Below are positions 7,473-8,558 of a stretch of DNA of 8,558 bases, piece by piece. Under the pieces are notes generated by a model. It searched no databases, was not told where the DNA came from, and saw nothing but the letters and a program-made list of their open reading frames with translations. The number at the start of each line of letters is the position of its first letter. Position 1 is the stretch's first letter. The position numbers and the translations under genes were made by a program. Source of the DNA: Micrococcales bacterium (GTDB taxonomy: Bacteria; Actinomycetota; Actinomycetes; S36-B12; UBA10799); assembly GCA_023252115.1 (NCBI GenBank), contig JAHEXM010000055.1, positions 1 to 8,558 of the forward strand, given 5' to 3'.

Positions 7473-7478
7473 AGCGTA
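7473..7478 (-). promoter_or_regulatory. Candidate -10 element of ftsK, leaderless layout
   Basis: The minus strand reads TACGCT, six bases (ctcgac), then the GTG start codon of ftsK. Hexamer and spacing are the same as at rimO. There is no Shine-Dalgarno before the GTG. TCGAAC lies 18 bp upstream (minus strand, 7497-7502) as a weak -35. The expected transcription start falls on the G of GTG. Confidence 0.55.
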
Positions 7479-7540
7479 ACCGTGGGGTGAGACAGAGTTC
7501 GACACCCTCGGCGCGTGTCTCAACCCCAACCCGCGAATCC

Positions 7541-7599
7541 CAAACGCGGACGAAATGACCGTATGCCGTGCCCGGTAAGGGTCATTTCATCCGCGCTTG
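7541..7599. repeat. 59-bp inverted repeat with 20-nt arms
   Basis: The left arm, 7541-7560, and the right arm, 7580-7599, are inverted copies that match at 18 of 20 positions; the inner nine (GAAATGACC / GGTCATTTC) are perfect. The loop, 7561-7579, contains a further short stem (TGCCG / CGGTA, with one G.T). The two imperfections are C/A and A/C as read on the plus strand, so they become G.U pairs in RNA made from the minus strand, which would then pair over all 20 positions. No U-tract follows on either strand, so it is not a textbook terminator. It lies upstream of the ftsK promoter and upstream of the lipoprotein gene. It could be a terminator for read-through from rnj, a processing site, a protein-binding site, or the relic of a small mobile element. 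Confidence 0.75.
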
Positions 7600-7647
7600 C
7601 GTCCATGCGAGCACGGCGGCAGGCAAACTAGGCAGCTTTGCGGCAAG

Positions 7648-7665
7648 GTTCGATGGTGCCTCGAA
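7648..7665 (+). promoter_or_regulatory. Operator-like repeat, upstream copy
   Basis: GTTCGATGG-tgcc-TCGAA is an interrupted inverted repeat (TTCGA / TCGAA). It shares its first nine bases with the copy at 7690, 42 bp downstream from start to start, which is four helical turns. It lies 30 bp before the lipoprotein start codon, in the likely promoter or leader. Confidence 0.4.
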
Positions 7666-7689
7666 TGGACGGGCGCGGAACAAGGAGCT

Positions 7690-7705
7690 GTTCGATGGAT
7701 CGAAC
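7690..7705 (+). promoter_or_regulatory. Perfect palindrome covering the lipoprotein start codon
   Basis: GTTCGAT-GG-ATCGAAC is a perfect 7-2-7 inverted repeat. The ATG of the lipoprotein gene (7695-7697) lies inside it and the Shine-Dalgarno AAGGAG (7682-7687) just before it. As DNA it could bind a repressor together with the copy at 7648. As RNA it could only form a strained hairpin with a 2-nt loop unless inner pairs open, but such a hairpin would still cover the start codon. Confidence 0.45.
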
Positions 7706-8285
7706 AATCGCCAAACGAGCAATAGCAGTAGGCAGTGCCTTGGCGGTCGTGAGCCTGATGGCAGCTTGCTCGTCTGGATCGAGCGGAGGGGCCTCGCCGT
7801 CGCCGACTGACTCGAACGGATCCCGCTCGGCCGGTACACAATCCGGCGACTTGATTCGAATCTCTAATGGCCTTGGCGTCACGATCACGACAAAAGTCCC
7901 AGCCAAATCCATCTCGACCGGCTGGAGCGCAGCGTCCAATCCGGGCCTACCGCAACCGAATGGCTTGCAAAACAACCAGATCACCAGCGGTCAGCAGTAC
8001 AACGTGTTCTTTGATACTCCGGGTGCGGGCGAAGCGTCAGCCTTCACTTTGCAACTGATCGCGAACGGCAAAGCCGTCGGGTCGGTGAGTCTTGAGTTCC
8101 AGAAAAAGTCTGCCGACGAAACCGGCTTTGCCCCGGCCGATGCCGGGCAGGAATGCTCCTGGGGCCAGTCATTCACTTACACCCTGCTCGACGGCAAAAC
8201 CCAAAAAGCTGATTGGGGCGGGCACTGCCACAACGGCAATACGTACATCGATGTGTTGGACGAAGAACCCAATCCCTGGGCTTGA
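7695..8285 (+). CDS. Putative lipoprotein of unknown function
   Basis: A 196-residue exported protein that I do not recognise. The N-terminus is a lipoprotein signal: basic residues R3, K7 and R8, a hydrophobic run AIAVGSALAVVSLMAA, and the lipid-attachment Cys25 in MAAC followed by SSGSSGG. Residues about 26-50 are a Ser/Gly/Pro/Thr-rich linker, usual for actinobacterial surface lipoproteins. The rest (about 51-196) looks like a small beta-rich domain. C154 (GQECSWG) and C178 (GGHCHNG) are well placed for a disulfide outside the cell. I chose ATG 7695 for its AAGGAG Shine-Dalgarno 7 nt upstream; the frame extends 19 codons further but without lipoprotein logic. It points away from ftsK and towards rnj, whose stop is only 4 bases beyond. 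It probably sits on the outer face of the membrane. Substrate or partner is unknown. Confidence 0.82.
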   Translation: MDRTIAKRAIAVGSALAVVSLMAACSSGSSGGASPSPTDSNGSRSAGTQSGDLIRISNGLGVTITTKVPAKSISTGWSAASNPGLPQPNGLQNNQITSGQQYNVFFDTPGAGEASAFTLQLIANGKAVGSVSLEFQKKSADETGFAPADAGQECSWGQSFTYTLLDGKTQKADWGGHCHNGNTYIDVLDEEPNPWA

Positions 8286-8289
8286 CGCG

Positions 8290-8558
8290 CTAGCCCTCGA
8301 CGACGATCGGGACGATCATCGGTCGGCGGCGGTGTTGCTCATTGACCCAGCGACCGACAGTTCGGCGGATGATCTGCTGTAGCTGGTGCTGGTCAGTGAC
8401 CCCATCCCGCAGCGAATCCTCGATGCGAGCCCGAATCCTTGGGATGACCGGCTCGAAAACGGCGTTGGCCTCGGCGAATCCACGCGCATGAACTTCCGGC
8501 CCGGCCAAGATCTTGCCTTCGACAATGTCGACCACCACAAAGATCGAGACAAACCCTT
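8290..8558 (-). CDS. rnj: Ribonuclease J, C-terminal end (5' truncated)
   Basis: The last ~89 residues of RNase J, open to the window edge (GFVSIFVVVDIVEGKI at the edge). AGPEVHARGF, DGVTDQHQLQQIIRRTVGRWVN and HRRRPMIVPIVVE are the conserved C-terminal domain sequence of actinobacterial RNase J. The family consists of metallo-beta-lactamase / beta-CASP ribonucleases with endonuclease and 5'-to-3' exonuclease activity in mRNA decay and rRNA maturation; the catalytic half is outside this window. The first visible in-frame GTG codons, near 8538, are internal and not the start. The TAG stop is 4 bases from the convergent lipoprotein stop, and no terminator lies between them, so read-through would make antisense RNA to the lipoprotein gene. 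Confidence 0.92.
   Translation of the reverse strand, partial: GFVSIFVVVDIVEGKILAGPEVHARGFAEANAVFEPVIPRIRARIEDSLRDGVTDQHQLQQIIRRTVGRWVNEQHRRRPMIVPIVVEG

Noticed and set aside
7467..7529. Longer FtsK starting at ATG 7529
   Set aside because: The 21 extra residues are not family-like, and the GTG at 7466 gives the typical MATRT start with a -10 hexamer 6 nt upstream.
7541..7599. Rho-independent terminator or dif site
   Set aside because: There is no U-tract on either side and the loop is long for a terminator. A dif site would be about 28 bp with 11-bp arms and a short centre, which does not fit.
7644..7660. tRNA T-arm (GGTTCGAT)
   Set aside because: The flanks do not pair as a T stem, and there is no acceptor or anticodon arm at the right distance.
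7568..7810. Plus-strand frame of 80 residues overlapping the lipoprotein start
   Set aside because: It runs out of frame across the lipoprotein gene, whose Shine-Dalgarno, signal peptide and lipobox are clear; it has no signals of its own.

Overview
This window looks like chromosomal DNA of an actinobacterium, moderately GC-rich by eye. The case rests on gene content and order. An RNase J, FtsK, RimO, PgsA, CinA-C/PncC and ClgR-type XRE regulator series all runs on the minus strand and ends against a convergent Lhr-type helicase. The rnj / ftsK / pgsA / clgR order is a known actinobacterial arrangement (mycobacteria keep RNase J, FtsK, PgsA3 and ClgR in this order). Genus or species cannot be told from the sequence alone.

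Layout, left to right. 1-569 is the 3' end of lhr (+). 566-844 is clgR (-). 845-988 is a regulatory gap. 989-3499 is a tight minus-strand operon, rimO > pgsA > cinA, with overlapping ends. 3500-3530 is a 31-bp divergent promoter gap. 3531-4418 is a secreted serine hydrolase of the beta-lactamase fold (+). 4419-4521 is a gap with a promoter and a palindrome. 4522-4815 is a small unrecognised protein (+). 4812-7466 is ftsK (-). 7467-7694 is a gap with a long inverted repeat and a pair of operator-like repeats. 7695-8285 is a lipoprotein of unknown function (+). 8290-8558 is the 3' end of rnj (-).

The minus-strand genes are housekeeping: mRNA decay (RNase J), chromosome segregation at division (FtsK), ribosomal protein S12 methylthiolation (RimO), anionic phospholipid synthesis (PgsA), pyridine nucleotide salvage (CinA-C/PncC) and control of proteolysis (ClgR). 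Three plus-strand genes interrupt the series: the serine hydrolase, the 97-aa protein and the lipoprotein. Two of these are exported. They are the most lineage-specific part of the window.

The most distinctive signals are not genes. Three starts (ftsK, rimO and the serine hydrolase) share one layout: a TANNNT -10 hexamer, exactly 6 nt, then the start codon, with no convincing Shine-Dalgarno. This is what leaderless mRNAs look like. Upstream of ftsK lies a 59-bp inverted repeat with 20-nt arms whose only two imperfections become G.U pairs in minus-strand RNA. The lipoprotein start is embedded in a perfect palindrome that repeats, imperfectly, 42 bp upstream. All three convergent gene pairs meet within a few bases with no terminator between them. 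I saw no rRNA, tRNA, CRISPR array, transposase or phage gene, and no clear new multi-gene system.
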